Of a stretch of DNA of 64,000 nucleotides, positions 52,920 to 62,501 are shown piece by piece. Position numbers and translations under genes: made by a program. The stretch spans positions 1 to 64,000 of the forward strand of contig NZ_WOFB01000028.1 of NCBI RefSeq assembly GCF_009733865.1. The letters run 5' to 3'. The notes under the pieces were generated by a model that was given only the letters and a program-made list of their open reading frames with translations, had not been told where the DNA came from and made no database searches. The stretch's first letter is position 1; every line of letters starts with the position of its first letter. The stretch comes from Oceanobacillus salinisoli (GTDB lineage: Bacteria > Bacillota > Bacilli > Bacillales > Amphibacillaceae).

Positions 52920-53125
52920 TAAGAAAAGCGCAAGCGCCGGTTTAGCGACGTACGGACTGTGCCTGGCCATGCCAGGTGGTGCGGTGTTGCCGTGCAAAGC
53001 GGCGGTTTTAACCGAACAGTCCCCGCAGGAGATAAAGGAAACACGACGAACGGAGTGAGTCGATGTTGACTTATCGTACGGAGGTGAGGGAAGTCCGCTA
53101 GTCGCTGGGTGATGGAGCTAGACAT
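52920..53125. repeat. GC-rich structured repeat (family D)
   Basis: About 200 bases, clearly GC-richer than the surroundings, starting AAAAGCGCAAGCGCCGGTTT and ending GTCGCTGGGTGATGGAGCTA. Inverted parts AGCGACGTACGGACT and AGTCCGCTAGTCGCT can pair around an interior with AAACACGACGAACGGAGTGA. It resembles a common intergenic repeat of Bacillaceae. A minus-strand 80-codon frame across it is judged not a gene. Confidence 0.65.
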
Positions 53126-53283
53126 CGAAGCAAAAAATTTATACTTTCTTATCTTTGAACAAAAATCAACTTATGTTCATGTTTACAGCCGGATTGAATA
53201 CGCATACGGAAGGCTCATATTGGTAGGGACGCCTAAAAGATATGCTACCTCTGTGATGGTAAACATAACTTAGGGGCTTTCTT

Positions 53284-53360
53284 GCACGTTAGGAAAGTAT
53301 AAAATTTTAGCCAAGAAGAGGATTCGACGTAGCTAAAATTTTAATGTCCCAAGTATAAGA
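53284..53360 (-). repeat. Dispersed hairpin repeat, family B copy 5
   Basis: Inverted copy: ACGTTAGGAAAGTATAAAAT, TTTAGCCAAGAAG, ATTCGACGTAGCTAAAATTT and AATGTCCCAAGTATAAG. Its reverse complement aligns with copies at 5952 and 15651 over nearly the whole length. Confidence 0.8.
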
Positions 53361-53407
53361 AAAACTACCACATTCGCTAAAAGACGAGCGAATGCGAGTT
53401 TTTCTAA
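53351..53407 (-). terminator. Terminator-like hairpin downstream of asnO
   Basis: AGAAAAACT...CATTCGCT pairs with AGCGAATGCGAGTTTTTCT, with one internal mismatch region. It lies about 70 bases after the asparagine synthetase stop. Confidence 0.55.
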
Positions 53408-53475
53408 TATTTTATTTATTTGATTATCCCCAATAATACCAAGTCAGATCTAAAGGCTATTTATAAATTCGCTAC

Positions 53476-55329
53476 CTATTTCATATGTCCGGGCTTATCA
53501 TATTGCGAATACCATAGCATAAAAACAAGAAGAACCCATATTTTTCGGCTGTTATCTTTTTTATGAAGGGCATGATCTTCCAACAAAGTAAGTGCTTCCT
53601 GCTTTTTAATGAGGTGTTCGGTTGGACTCTTTATGATAATTCCCTGCGCCCATTCATACAGCTCGTTTTTTAGCCAATGACGAATAGGTACCGGGAAGCC
53701 AAGCTTTTTTCGGTGTAACACTGAATGCGGTATAAGATCACTAATCGCTTCCCTTAACACATATTTCGTTGTCCCTTTCGTTAGTTTCGCACTGGTCGGA
53801 ATTTTTTTCGCCACGTCAAATACCGCTTTATCTAAAAAGGGAACACGTAATTCCAGGGAATGTGCCATTGCCATACGGTCCGCCTTAACAAGAATATCAC
53901 CAGGCAGCCACGTGTGAAGGTCAATATATTGCATCTTTAGCGTATCATCATACGAACGAGCATTTCGGTAGAAGGGATGTGTGATTTTCGTATAAGGAAC
54001 GCCTTTTTGATAATCTGAAAGCAATAGTTGTTTTTCAGTTTCAGAAAAGATTTTTGCATTGCCGATATACCGTTCGGATAAAGGTGTTGTCCCACGCAGC
54101 AAATAATTTTTTCCTTTCATGTTTTCAGGAAGCCATAAAGCCACTCGTTTTAATAGCTGTTTCAAAAATTCCGGCAGATAGGAAAATCCTTTTAATGCCA
54201 AAGGCTCCCGATAAATGTTATATCCGCCAAACAATTCATCCGCCCCTTCTCCTGATAAAACAACTTTTACATGCTTACTTGCTTCCTTCGCCACAAAAAA
54301 AAGGGGTACAGCTGCGGGATCGGCAACTGGGTCATCCATATGCCAAATAATGTTTAGCAGTTCATTCTTAAAATCTTCCGGGGTTATCAACTTGTGAATA
54401 TTTTCAACACCTAATTGATCAGCCGAATCTCTTGCAACATCAATTTCACTATAACCCTCACGTTCAAATCCAACTGTAAATGTTTTGATACCGGGATGAT
54501 ATTGTTTGGCAAGGGCAACAATACCTGTGGAATCAATTCCGCCGGATAAAAATGCACCTACTGGGACATCACTTCGCATATGCTTCGCCACCGAATCATC
54601 CAAAGCCTTTCTTGTTTTTTTGACATAACTGGAAAAATGCTCATTCGAAGGGTTAAAGGTCATCTTATAATATGATTGTACCGTCGTCTCTTCTCCCAAT
54701 CTTTTGAATAAATAATGACCGGGCTTTAATTTTTGGATATTTCCCATTAAACAATACGGTTCTGGAACGTATTGATATGTCAGGTAATGTTGAAAGGCTT
54801 CCTGAGAAAAATCATCAGAATTTTCGTAAATAGTCAGGCTTTTCTTTTCAGATGCAAATAAAAATTTGTTTTCGGAATCCAAATAATAGAACGGTTTGAT
54901 TCCAAATGGGTCACGTGCAGCAAACAGTGTTCTTTCTTGTTTATCCCAAATGGCAAACGCAAACATCCCACGCAATTCTTGCAAACAGTTTTCTTTTTTT
55001 AATGCATACAATACCAAAATAACCTCGGTGTCAGAATACGTTTCAAAGGAAAGTCCTTGATTTATCAAGTTATCCTTAAGTTCAACATAATTATATATTT
55101 CACCATTGAATACAATATGATAACGATCATTTCCGTATGAGAGCGGCTGATCACCGCATTTAAGATCAATAATACTTAATCGTTTAAAACCAAGCTGGAT
55201 AAAGTCATCATTATAATAGCCAGTTACATCAGGACCACGATGATGGATTGATTCAAGTGCGTTATACAATCTTCCATATTCTTTTCCCTGATTAAACGAT
55301 AATGTTAATTCTCCGATAAATCCACACAA
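53476..55329 (-). CDS. asnO: Asparagine synthase (glutamine-hydrolysing), AsnO-like
   Basis: 617 residues: N-terminal glutaminase domain with nucleophile Cys2 (MCGFIGE), RGPD (31-34) and FNGEIYN (74-80), and a C-terminal synthetase domain with the ATP PP-loop SGGIDS (262-267) and SGEGADELFGGY. Makes asparagine from aspartate, ATP and glutamine. Length is close to B. subtilis AsnO, linked to sporulation; related enzymes amidate cell-wall or antibiotic precursors. The start is TTG at 55329 (required to expose Cys2), nine bases after GGGGG. Confidence 0.9.
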   Translation of the reverse strand: MCGFIGELTLSFNQGKEYGRLYNALESIHHRGPDVTGYYNDDFIQLGFKRLSIIDLKCGDQPLSYGNDRYHIVFNGEIYNYVELKDNLINQGLSFETYSDTEVILVLYALKKENCLQELRGMFAFAIWDKQERTLFAARDPFGIKPFYYLDSENKFLFASEKKSLTIYENSDDFSQEAFQHYLTYQYVPEPYCLMGNIQKLKPGHYLFKRLGEETTVQSYYKMTFNPSNEHFSSYVKKTRKALDDSVAKHMRSDVPVGAFLSGGIDSTGIVALAKQYHPGIKTFTVGFEREGYSEIDVARDSADQLGVENIHKLITPEDFKNELLNIIWHMDDPVADPAAVPLFFVAKEASKHVKVVLSGEGADELFGGYNIYREPLALKGFSYLPEFLKQLLKRVALWLPENMKGKNYLLRGTTPLSERYIGNAKIFSETEKQLLLSDYQKGVPYTKITHPFYRNARSYDDTLKMQYIDLHTWLPGDILVKADRMAMAHSLELRVPFLDKAVFDVAKKIPTSAKLTKGTTKYVLREAISDLIPHSVLHRKKLGFPVPIRHWLKNELYEWAQGIIIKSPTEHLIKKQEALTLLEDHALHKKDNSRKIWVLLVFMLWYSQYDKPGHMK

Positions 55330-55522
55330 ATCTATATTCCCCCATAATCCACTTCATTTATTATTAAATAATTTGTTTGAGTTCGGCCTAGTATTCAAAG
55401 TTTTCCGGATTAGTGTTATGATTTACTTACTCGTATTTATCTGAAAGACCATGGAAAACCAGGCTCTCACCTAAGTAGAAGTGTAAGCCCTGATTTTAGG
55501 TTCATGGTAGAAAAGCTGTCTT

Positions 55523-56347
55523 TTAATGATCAATCGACTCTCTTAAAACCTGAAGTCTCGGTCCCATGCCATCACCCGCTTCAATCACATATTCATATTG
55601 GATGACCAATACATTTTCTCCGATTTGATAGGCATAATACCCTTGCGGCGGATCGGAAAAATGCTGCCGTATCCCTTCATAAGGATTTTCATCTTGGGAC
55701 GTGGGGGCGGGTTCTTCGCGGTAGTTAAAATCGCCTTTGTATTCTGATTGCAGATCGGAAACAACATCATCATGGCTGGCGTTCTCCACAACTCTCAGCG
55801 AAACTGAAGTATTATCAGCATCACTGTAATGTCTGACAGTGTCACCATCAACAGTATAGTTGCCTAGTATATCATCCATTTGATATTGGATGCCATACGG
55901 TTCTAATACATAATTGGTAACCGACACTTCTTCCTCCATGCCTTCAATCATAATGATTTGATTTTCAGTACCCTGTTCCGTCACTGATAATTCTTCCGGC
56001 TCTTGTGCATTATCAAAAGTTTCCGCTGTGTCTGTGTTTTCCTCTGTCCTGTTATCAGCAGGTTCTTTTTCACTTGTATTTTCGCTCAATTGCGAAGTAT
56101 CATGCTCCTCAGTCGGCAAAACTGATTGATTGCTGTTGATTATATTCATGACGAGCACACCACTGACGAGCAAAGCGGCTGCAGTTGATAACCAGATGGC
56201 TGCTTTTTTTAATGTTGTCCGTTTACGCTTTTTCCTTGCATGTTTTCTGATCGCCGTTTTCATCGATTCTTTTTTTTGGGAGTCCATTGAAACGGATATT
56301 TTCAAATCTTTTAACTCCTTTTGCAGTTCTTCGTCATTAGGATTCAT
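55523..56347 (-). CDS. Membrane-anchored anti-sigma-like protein
   Basis: 274 residues: a charged cytoplasmic N-terminus (1-48, Lys/Arg-rich at 36-48), one transmembrane helix (about 49-68), an acidic low-complexity linker (75-130) rich in Glu/Thr, and an extracytoplasmic domain similar to DUF4367-type modules. It overlaps the ECF sigma gene by 11 bases, the usual arrangement for a cognate anti-sigma factor. No HHCC zinc motif of ZAS-type anti-sigmas is seen. The assignment as anti-sigma is from context. Confidence 0.75.
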   Translation of the reverse strand: MNPNDEELQKELKDLKISVSMDSQKKESMKTAIRKHARKKRKRTTLKKAAIWLSTAAALLVSGVLVMNIINSNQSVLPTEEHDTSQLSENTSEKEPADNRTEENTDTAETFDNAQEPEELSVTEQGTENQIIMIEGMEEEVSVTNYVLEPYGIQYQMDDILGNYTVDGDTVRHYSDADNTSVSLRVVENASHDDVVSDLQSEYKGDFNYREEPAPTSQDENPYEGIRQHFSDPPQGYYAYQIGENVLVIQYEYVIEAGDGMGPRLQVLRESIDH

Positions 56348-56840
56348 AATTGCCCTCCTTTACCTTCCCCTTCAAAGCCTTAAGTGCCCGGTGGAATGTT
56401 ACGCTTACTTTTGTATCCGGCCACTTTAGAATACTGGCTGTTTCGGCCACAGACAATTCTTCAATCCCCCGTAAAACCACAACATCCCGATAATCCTGTT
56501 TCAGCTTGGCAATCGCTTGATGCAATTGCTGTTTGGCTTCATTGGCTAATTGTTTTTCTTCTGGTGATGTCTCTGTTTTATAATCATACGTTTTAATTAA
56601 TTTTCGCCAATCCTGTCGTTTCTTTTTACGTGCTTCATCAATCGCCAGGTTTCGGGCAATTGATATAAGCCATGTTTTAGGACTGGAATCACCTTTAAAT
56701 GAATCATACCGGTCAATTGCTTTTATAAAAACTTCCTGCACCAAATCTTCCACATCGGGAGTGGACATATAATAGACAAGAAACTTATATATATCATCAC
56801 TATAGGAATCAAACCAGTCTGTAATTAATTCCTCCTCCAT
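56337..56840 (-). CDS. ECF RNA polymerase sigma factor (SigX-like)
   Basis: 167 residues with sigma region 2 (DVEDLVQEVFIKAIDRYDSF, then SSPKTWLISIARNLAIDEAR) and region 4 (RDVVVLRGIEELSVAETA, then DTKVSVTFHRALKAL). It directs RNA polymerase to stress promoters. ATG follows AAAAGGAGGTCGCGGG. Its own upstream DNA has an ECF-type promoter (56890-56917), so autoregulation is likely. The membrane anti-sigma candidate follows. Closest by feel to the SigX group; not assigned a name. Confidence 0.9.
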   Translation of the reverse strand: MEEELITDWFDSYSDDIYKFLVYYMSTPDVEDLVQEVFIKAIDRYDSFKGDSSPKTWLISIARNLAIDEARKKKRQDWRKLIKTYDYKTETSPEEKQLANEAKQQLHQAIAKLKQDYRDVVVLRGIEELSVAETASILKWPDTKVSVTFHRALKALKGKVKEGNYES

Positions 56841-56889
56841 CCCGCGACCTCCTTTTAGCGGACTTTTCTTACGCTGTCCTTCTATCTAT

Positions 56890-56917
56890 TAGACGATGTT
56901 TTATTAAAAATATTACA
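56890..56917 (-). promoter_or_regulatory. ECF-type autoregulatory promoter
   Basis: Minus strand: -35 TGTAAT (56917-56912), 16-base spacer with a T-rich run, -10 CGTCTA (56895-56890). This matches the TGTAAC...CGTC pattern of SigX/SigW-type promoters. Confidence 0.75.
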
Positions 56918-57100
56918 GTTTTCGTTAAAAGTCATCCATTAGCCTAACCCAAGTTACAGTTTGAGGATTGGAGTTACAGTTAGGAAACACACTGAATACT
57001 AGAGATTGGAAGTCCATTGGATTGATACAGTAAGAAGGGAACTGGAAAAGGATAGAGCACCGCATAAACCACTATTGGTAAGGGATTGGATGAATACTGG

Positions 57101-57135
57101 GTAAAAAAAGAACTGGACCCTGATATTGGATCCAG
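57101..57135 (-). terminator. Terminator downstream of glmS
   Basis: Minus strand: CTGGATCC (57135-57128) pairs with GGGTCCAG (57120-57113, one G-U), followed by TTCTTTTTTT. It is about 200 bases after the glmS stop and isolates the ECF sigma gene. Confidence 0.75.
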
Positions 57136-57332
57136 CCTGAATTTTTGTTGAATTTTAGTTAAACAAATATTTATCTATGATTGAAAAATATTGATTGGCA
57201 TTGAGTAATCCCCTCTTCTTGCTCCTCACTTTCCTTCCGATATTCCAACTATTTAGCAGTAGGTACTGACTTTTTAGCAGAGGGAAGAGGATTTTGGCAG
57301 GGAGATAACGAATTTTTTTTAAACTTATCTTA

Positions 57333-59135
57333 TTACTCAACAGTCACGCTCTTAGCTAAATTCCTAGGTTTATCAACGTCACAATCACGGTGCAATGCTG
57401 CATAATACGCTAATAACTGTAATGGAATAACACTTACTAAAGGTGTTAACAGTTCATGCACTTTCGGTAATACAAATGAATCTGTATCCTGCTCTAAACC
57501 TTTCATACTGATAATCAGAGCATTCGCACCACGTGCTACAACTTCCTGAACGTTCCCGCGAATAGAGTAGTTTACATTCTCATGTGTTGCAAGAGCAATA
57601 ACCGGCGTTCCTTCTTCTATTAATGCAATCGTTCCGTGCTTTAATTCTCCTCCAGCAAAACCTTCTGCTTGAATATAGGATATTTCTTTTAATTTTAATG
57701 CTCCTTCTAAAGAAACGTTATAATCACCGCTTCTTCCGATAAAGAATGCATTACGGGTTGTTGAAAGAAAGTCTCTTGTTAATTGTTCTATCTCTTCTTT
57801 TTGATCAGTCAAAACTTCCATTGCACTTGATACAATTGCTAATTCCTGCATTAAATCAAATTCCAATTCCAAGCCTTTTGCTTTTGCCGTATCTGATGCT
57901 AAAATGGAAAGTACGGCAATTTGTGCAGTATAAGCTTTCGTGGAAGCCACGGCAATTTCCGGGCCTGCATGCAGGTGTAGTGTATAATCTGCTTCACGAG
58001 AAAGGGTTGACCCTGGCACATTGGTAATGGTTAGTGCTGGATGTCCCATTTCTTTAATTTTTACTAGTACTGAGCGGCTATCCGCTGTTTCCCCACTTTG
58101 TGAAATGAAAATAAATAGTGGTTTCTCTGATAATAATGGCATATTGTATGAAAACTCGCTTGCTACATGAACTTCTGTCGGTATTTTAGCTAATTTTTCT
58201 ATAAATTCTTTTCCTACCAAACCAGCATGATAACTGGTTCCAGCAGCAATGATATAAACACGGTCCGCTTTATCCATCGCTTGACGAATTGATTCATCCA
58301 GTTTTAATTGATTATTTTCATCTTGATACTCTTTGATAATATTCCGGATCACAATTGGCTGCTCATCTATTTCCTTTAACATATAGTGTGGATAGGTACC
58401 TTTTTCAATATCACTTGCATCGATTTTTGCAGTGTACGGTTTACGTTCTACAATGCTGCCATTTAATTTTTGGATTTGCACATCATTACGACTAACCAAT
58501 ACAATTTCTTTATCAATGATTTCAAGGTATTGATCTGTTTCATTCAGTGTTGCCATTGCATCACTTGCAATAACATTAAAGTCTTCGCCCAGACCGATTA
58601 ATAATGGACTTTTATTCTTTGATACATATAATGTTTCCGAGTCATCGGCATCAATCATTCCGATTGCATAGGAACCTTTTAAAAGACCCATTGCTTCACG
58701 AAAGGCTTTAACAGTGTCTTGATATTGATTATATAACTTCTCAATTAGCTGAACAACGACCTCTGTGTCTGTTTCACTAACGAAACTAACATCACTTAGG
58801 TACTCTTTCTTTAGATCCTGATAGTTTTCAATAACCCCATTATGAACAATAGTAAACTTGCCGGATGAACTTTGATGTGGGTGTGCATTAGTGATACTCG
58901 GCACCCCATGTGTTGCCCAGCGTGTATGGCCAATACCCATTGTTGCCTGAATGGACTCATCTACTCTCTCTTTCAGGTTAACAATACGACCTTTGACCTT
59001 TGTAAGGTTTACACCTTCATCGTTTAAAACTGCTATTCCAGCTGAATCATAGCCGCGATATTCCAATTTTTCTAATCCATGTAATAAAATACTTTTTGAA
59101 TCGTTGTTTCCAATATAACCTACAATTCCGCACAT
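57333..59135 (-). CDS. glmS: Glutamine-fructose-6-phosphate aminotransferase (isomerizing)
   Basis: First step of UDP-GlcNAc synthesis: fructose-6-phosphate plus glutamine to glucosamine-6-phosphate. 600 residues: N-terminal glutaminase with Cys2 (MCGIVGYIG), HTRWATHG and HNGVIENY; two SIS domains with [18 protein letters not shown] and [19 protein letters not shown]-terminal [16 protein letters not shown] follows TAGGAGGACAACGA. Preceded by the glmS ribozyme, so GlcN6P lowers its expression. Confidence 0.98.
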   Translation of the reverse strand: MCGIVGYIGNNDSKSILLHGLEKLEYRGYDSAGIAVLNDEGVNLTKVKGRIVNLKERVDESIQATMGIGHTRWATHGVPSITNAHPHQSSSGKFTIVHNGVIENYQDLKKEYLSDVSFVSETDTEVVVQLIEKLYNQYQDTVKAFREAMGLLKGSYAIGMIDADDSETLYVSKNKSPLLIGLGEDFNVIASDAMATLNETDQYLEIIDKEIVLVSRNDVQIQKLNGSIVERKPYTAKIDASDIEKGTYPHYMLKEIDEQPIVIRNIIKEYQDENNQLKLDESIRQAMDKADRVYIIAAGTSYHAGLVGKEFIEKLAKIPTEVHVASEFSYNMPLLSEKPLFIFISQSGETADSRSVLVKIKEMGHPALTITNVPGSTLSREADYTLHLHAGPEIAVASTKAYTAQIAVLSILASDTAKAKGLELEFDLMQELAIVSSAMEVLTDQKEEIEQLTRDFLSTTRNAFFIGRSGDYNVSLEGALKLKEISYIQAEGFAGGELKHGTIALIEEGTPVIALATHENVNYSIRGNVQEVVARGANALIISMKGLEQDTDSFVLPKVHELLTPLVSVIPLQLLAYYAALHRDCDVDKPRNLAKSVTVE

Positions 59136-59154
59136 TTCGTTGTCCTCCTAAAGT

Positions 59155-59264
59155 AAAGGGGCAGACAAACGGCAAAAGAAGTCTATGCCTGAATTGAAAA
59201 TTACAGTTTAATTTCCAATCCTTAAGCATTACACCTCTAATTTGGGGCGTTTTACTGCCCCTTT
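59155..59264 (-). other. Possible alternative RNA structure in the glmS leader
   Basis: Minus-strand RNA: AAAGGGGCAG (59264-59255) and CTGCCCCTTT (59164-59155) are perfectly complementary over ten bases. The second arm ends 6-7 bases before the AGGAGG. The first arm can instead pair locally with GCCCC at 59248-59244. Two mutually exclusive folds are thus possible between ribozyme and start codon. Confidence 0.4.
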
Positions 59265-59274
59265 CTCGTGTTTT

Positions 59275-59440
59275 AGATGACATCTTGCATTATTCCTTTG
59301 TCCAATAAGTCACCTTATTGTTTTTAGAATAAGCTTAAACGACTGAGATGTGCAGTCGGGAGGCATCCGCCGAAAAACTCGATAACCTCCACCTCGTCAA
59401 CTATTTTCCCCCTGACGTCTGGAAAATAGTCCTGGCGCTT
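59275..59440 (-). ncRNA. glmS ribozyme/riboswitch
   Basis: Minus strand begins AAAGCGCCAGGACT; cleavage is expected just 5' of GCGCC (near 59438-59439). The core TTGACGAGGTGGAGGTTATC, then GAGTTTTTCGGCGGATGCCT and CCCGACTGCACA, matches the conserved glmS ribozyme core. P4 is AATAAG-GTGA-CTTATT. Bound glucosamine-6-phosphate triggers self-cleavage and mRNA decay (established knowledge). It lies about 140 bases upstream of glmS. Confidence 0.95.
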
Positions 59441-59515
59441 TAATTAAGATAAATATCTGTACTCCTTTCTCTTTTTAAATAAGCCAAACATCCTTAAAAA
59501 TGTTAAGCTTATTAT

Positions 59516-59545
59516 ATTCTACCCGACGAGTGCTTACTCGGTCAA
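59516..59545 (-). promoter_or_regulatory. glmS promoter
   Basis: Minus strand: TTGACC (59545-59540), 18-base spacer, TAGAAT (59521-59516), about 80 bases before the ribozyme. The DNA from 59546 to 59816 shows nothing else. Confidence 0.65.
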
Positions 59546-59816
59546 TCTTTATTTCTGGGTAGTTTATTTTAATTTATGTAAGATGTATGTATTTTGTTAA
59601 CGAAATGAAACCTTTATTCCAAATGGTGTTATTTTACCCCTCCATTCTTTGTAGAACTACATCACCTCTATTTATCATAAAAACCCAAAGAAAAATGGTG
59701 CGGGAAATCAGTTCTTCGTACACGACATTTTTCGATAATATATGACAAATACCGGGAAGTAACAGGCACCCTTTTGTCGGCACCTCTTTTTGTCTCCAAA
59801 CTTATCAGATTAAACA

Positions 59817-59850
59817 TTTAAAAACCACTCCCATAACCTGAGAGTGGTTC
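59817..59850 (-). terminator. glmM terminator
   Basis: Minus strand: AACCACTC pairs with GAGTGGTT, then TTTAAA. It separates glmM from the glmS transcription unit. Confidence 0.8.
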
Positions 59851-59856
59851 CTTCCT

Positions 59857-61203
59857 TTATTCCTTAAGTCCCAATAAATCATCTACAAGCTTTACAATTC
59901 GATCCACATATTTCTCACATTCTTCTTTCGTCGGTGCCTCCACCATCACACGAATTAATGGTTCTGTTCCAGATGGACGTACAAGAACACGGCCATTAGA
60001 TCCTAATTCCTTTTCCACTTCCTCAATTTCGCTTAAAACTTGAGGATTATTTAATGCTTCCCTTTTATTTGTAACCTTCACATTTTTTAATACTTGTGGG
60101 AAAACTTCCATCTCTCCAGCAAGTTCAGATAAAGGCTTTCCGGTTTCTTTCATTACATTGACTAACTGCAATGCAGATAACATTCCATCACCAGTAGTTA
60201 TGTAATTTAAGAAAATAATATGTCCGGATTGCTCTCCACCAAGATTATAACCACCTTTACGCATTTCTTCCATTACGTAACGATCACCTACAGCTGTTTT
60301 ACTGCTTTGAATTCCATTTTCATCAAGTGCTTTATAAAATCCAATATTGCTCATCACTGTGGATACAATCGTGTTTTGGCGAAGGAGACCACGTTCATTT
60401 AAATACTTAGCACAGATAAACATAATTTGATCGCCATCCACGATATTTCCTTTCTCATCGACAGCAATTAAACGGTCTCCGTCTCCATCAAAGGCAAGAC
60501 CAACATCAGCGCCTTTTTCCAGCACGTATTCTTGTAATTTCTTAGGGTGTGTGGAACCTACTCCGTCATTTATATTTAATCCGTTTGGAGTAGAACCAAT
60601 GGAGAAAATCTCTGCCTCAAGATCTGCAAACAAATGCGTAGCAAGGCTTGATGTAGCACCGTGAGCACAGTCCAAAGCAATCGTTAGTCCTTCAAAGTCA
60701 TTATCAATCGTATCCTTTAGGAAGGAGAGGTACTTTTGCCCGCCTTCAAAATAATCATTAATGATCCCAACATCTCCACCAATGGGACGCGGCAAACTAT
60801 CTTCCCCATCAATTATTCGTTCAATTTCATTTTCCTGTTCGTCACTTAACTTAAATCCGTCAGGGCCAAAAAACTTAATTCCGTTGTCTTCAACAGGGTT
60901 ATGCGATGCGGAAATCATCACACCTGCATGGGCGCTAAGTGCTTTTGTTAAATATGCTACACCAGGTGTGGAAATGACACCAAGCCTCATTACCTCTGCC
61001 CCAATAGAAAGCAGTCCTGAGACAAGTGCACCTTCCAGCATTGCTCCTGAAATTCGTGTATCACGCCCAATAACCACTTTGGGTTTTTCTGTTTGCTGTG
61101 TAAGCACATATCCACCAGCACGCCCTAATTTAAAAGCTAATTCTGGAGTAAGATCCTTATTCGCAATCCCTCTTACTCCATCTGTACCAAAATATTTTCC
61201 CAT
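59857..61203 (-). CDS. glmM: Phosphoglucosamine mutase
   Basis: Converts glucosamine-6-phosphate to glucosamine-1-phosphate. 448 residues, four-domain alpha-D-phosphohexomutase: start [12 protein letters not shown], phospho-serine Ser100 in [11 protein letters not shown], metal loop DGDGDR (about 238-243), sugar loop GGEQSGH and phosphate loop [14 protein letters not shown] follows AAAGGAGAGG. It lies 68 bases after cdaR in the conserved cdaA-cdaR-glmM order; GlmM is known to bind and inhibit CdaA. Confidence 0.97.
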   Translation of the reverse strand: MGKYFGTDGVRGIANKDLTPELAFKLGRAGGYVLTQQTEKPKVVIGRDTRISGAMLEGALVSGLLSIGAEVMRLGVISTPGVAYLTKALSAHAGVMISASHNPVEDNGIKFFGPDGFKLSDEQENEIERIIDGEDSLPRPIGGDVGIINDYFEGGQKYLSFLKDTIDNDFEGLTIALDCAHGATSSLATHLFADLEAEIFSIGSTPNGLNINDGVGSTHPKKLQEYVLEKGADVGLAFDGDGDRLIAVDEKGNIVDGDQIMFICAKYLNERGLLRQNTIVSTVMSNIGFYKALDENGIQSSKTAVGDRYVMEEMRKGGYNLGGEQSGHIIFLNYITTGDGMLSALQLVNVMKETGKPLSELAGEMEVFPQVLKNVKVTNKREALNNPQVLSEIEEVEKELGSNGRVLVRPSGTEPLIRVMVEAPTKEECEKYVDRIVKLVDDLLGLKE

Positions 61204-61271
61204 GTCTTACCTCTCCTTTACTTCCAATTCAGGTGTTTATAAGTGAGAGCCTATGTAAAACCAATCTATTG

Positions 61272-62501
61272 TTATTCAATGTCAATGGTTACTTCTTCTA
61301 TTTCAGTAGAAATAGAAATATCTTCTGATTGGTTCTCCATCTCTATTTCCACCGGCAAGCTATGTCGACCGGCCTCTAAATTTGCACCATTAACATACAA
61401 CCGTATATCATCTGGAGTAATATCTCCAACCTCAGCTTCATTTCCAACTATTGTTACATCCATCGTTTCTTCTTCGGGTTGTATAAATGTTACGGTTTGT
61501 CCATCTGCCAAACCTTCCACCTCAATTGGAATATCCTCTATCGTATGCGTTAATTCAATTTCCAGTGATACTTCAATTGTTTCCACTTCTGGAACATTTA
61601 CACCTTCTGGCAGTGAAAGACCTACCTCCATAACCCCCGTCTCCGTAATTTGAGATAAATCAATTGGTTCAGTAGAAACAGAAGTAATCCCTGCTAGTAT
61701 ATCACTAGTTGCAAAAACTTCCACTTCCTCTACATTAGCTGTCATCGATAATAATGAATAATCATCTGGAAGTTCACCAGTCGCTTGAACTTCCACATCA
61801 ACTGTTTTGCTTGGGTTATTAATTTCAGCAGAAACTTCTACTTTTTCAGGTGTTACGTTAGCATCCAACTCATTCCCTTGACTATCGTACACATTCACAG
61901 GTACTTCCTTGTTTCTAATGGATTCATCCAATCCAGCAACATCGACAAATACTTTTACCACACCAATACGGTCTATGACACTGCGCGAGCTGGTTACGGT
62001 AACTTCCGATGGGTTAATATCATAATTCCCAATTTCAAAGCCACCAGGTAACTTATCCTGATTGATAAAGTCTACAGATACACTAAATTGTTCGCTTGCC
62101 CTTTCTTCAATATAAATATCTATTGTTTTTGGTTCAATATATACCTTTAATTGATTCGAAACATTATGTTCAATTTCGACTGTGTGCTCTCCTTCTTCTA
62201 ATCCTTCCAGGTCAACATATACGTCAAAATTACGTTGAAGTACAATTGGCCTTAAATAATTTGGCGCTCCTTCCAGTGATACGGTCACGTAATCCGGAAT
62301 ACCACTTACAACGTAATTTTCATTATCCATTCTTATTTCCACAGGTACATCATCCAATGTCTGCGTTTCTGAGTTTCTTCCGGAATTTGATGCATCGGAT
62401 TGTGGGGAATTAACTGTTGTTCCTACAAAAATATACAAAATCACAGCGAAGGCCAATGAAACAAAACGGACAAACCATTTACTCTTAAACCAATTATCCA
62501 T
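61272..62501 (-). CDS. cdaR: CdaA regulatory protein CdaR (YbbR domains)
   Basis: Membrane-anchored regulator of the diadenylate cyclase. 409 residues: one N-terminal transmembrane helix (about 11-27) and four extracytoplasmic YbbR repeats over residues ~50-400 of acidic composition. Start choice: the ATG at 62501 aligns with MDKF-type starts of homologues and has GGAGG ten bases upstream; an ATG at 62507 is only about four bases from that site. The start overlaps the end of cdaA, implying coupling. Confidence 0.9.
   Translation of the reverse strand: MDNWFKSKWFVRFVSLAFAVILYIFVGTTVNSPQSDASNSGRNSETQTLDDVPVEIRMDNENYVVSGIPDYVTVSLEGAPNYLRPIVLQRNFDVYVDLEGLEEGEHTVEIEHNVSNQLKVYIEPKTIDIYIEERASEQFSVSVDFINQDKLPGGFEIGNYDINPSEVTVTSSRSVIDRIGVVKVFVDVAGLDESIRNKEVPVNVYDSQGNELDANVTPEKVEVSAEINNPSKTVDVEVQATGELPDDYSLLSMTANVEEVEVFATSDILAGITSVSTEPIDLSQITETGVMEVGLSLPEGVNVPEVETIEVSLEIELTHTIEDIPIEVEGLADGQTVTFIQPEEETMDVTIVGNEAEVGDITPDDIRLYVNGANLEAGRHSLPVEIEMENQSEDISISTEIEEVTIDIE

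Larger units (their letters stand above)
56841..57332. other. Gap holding the ECF promoter and glmS terminator
   Basis: No gene. A 61-codon minus-strand frame near 57155-57340 lacks a site and overlaps the glmS end. The recognisable parts are the ECF promoter and the minus-strand terminator at 57101-57135. Confidence 0.6.

Noticed and set aside
52883-53125. 80-codon minus-strand frame
   Set aside because: It covers the GC-rich repeat D, which naturally lacks stops; no start signal.
57155-57340. 61-residue minus-strand protein after glmS
   Set aside because: It overlaps the end of glmS, has no ribosome binding site and a basic random-looking sequence; the region is a 3' untranslated stretch.
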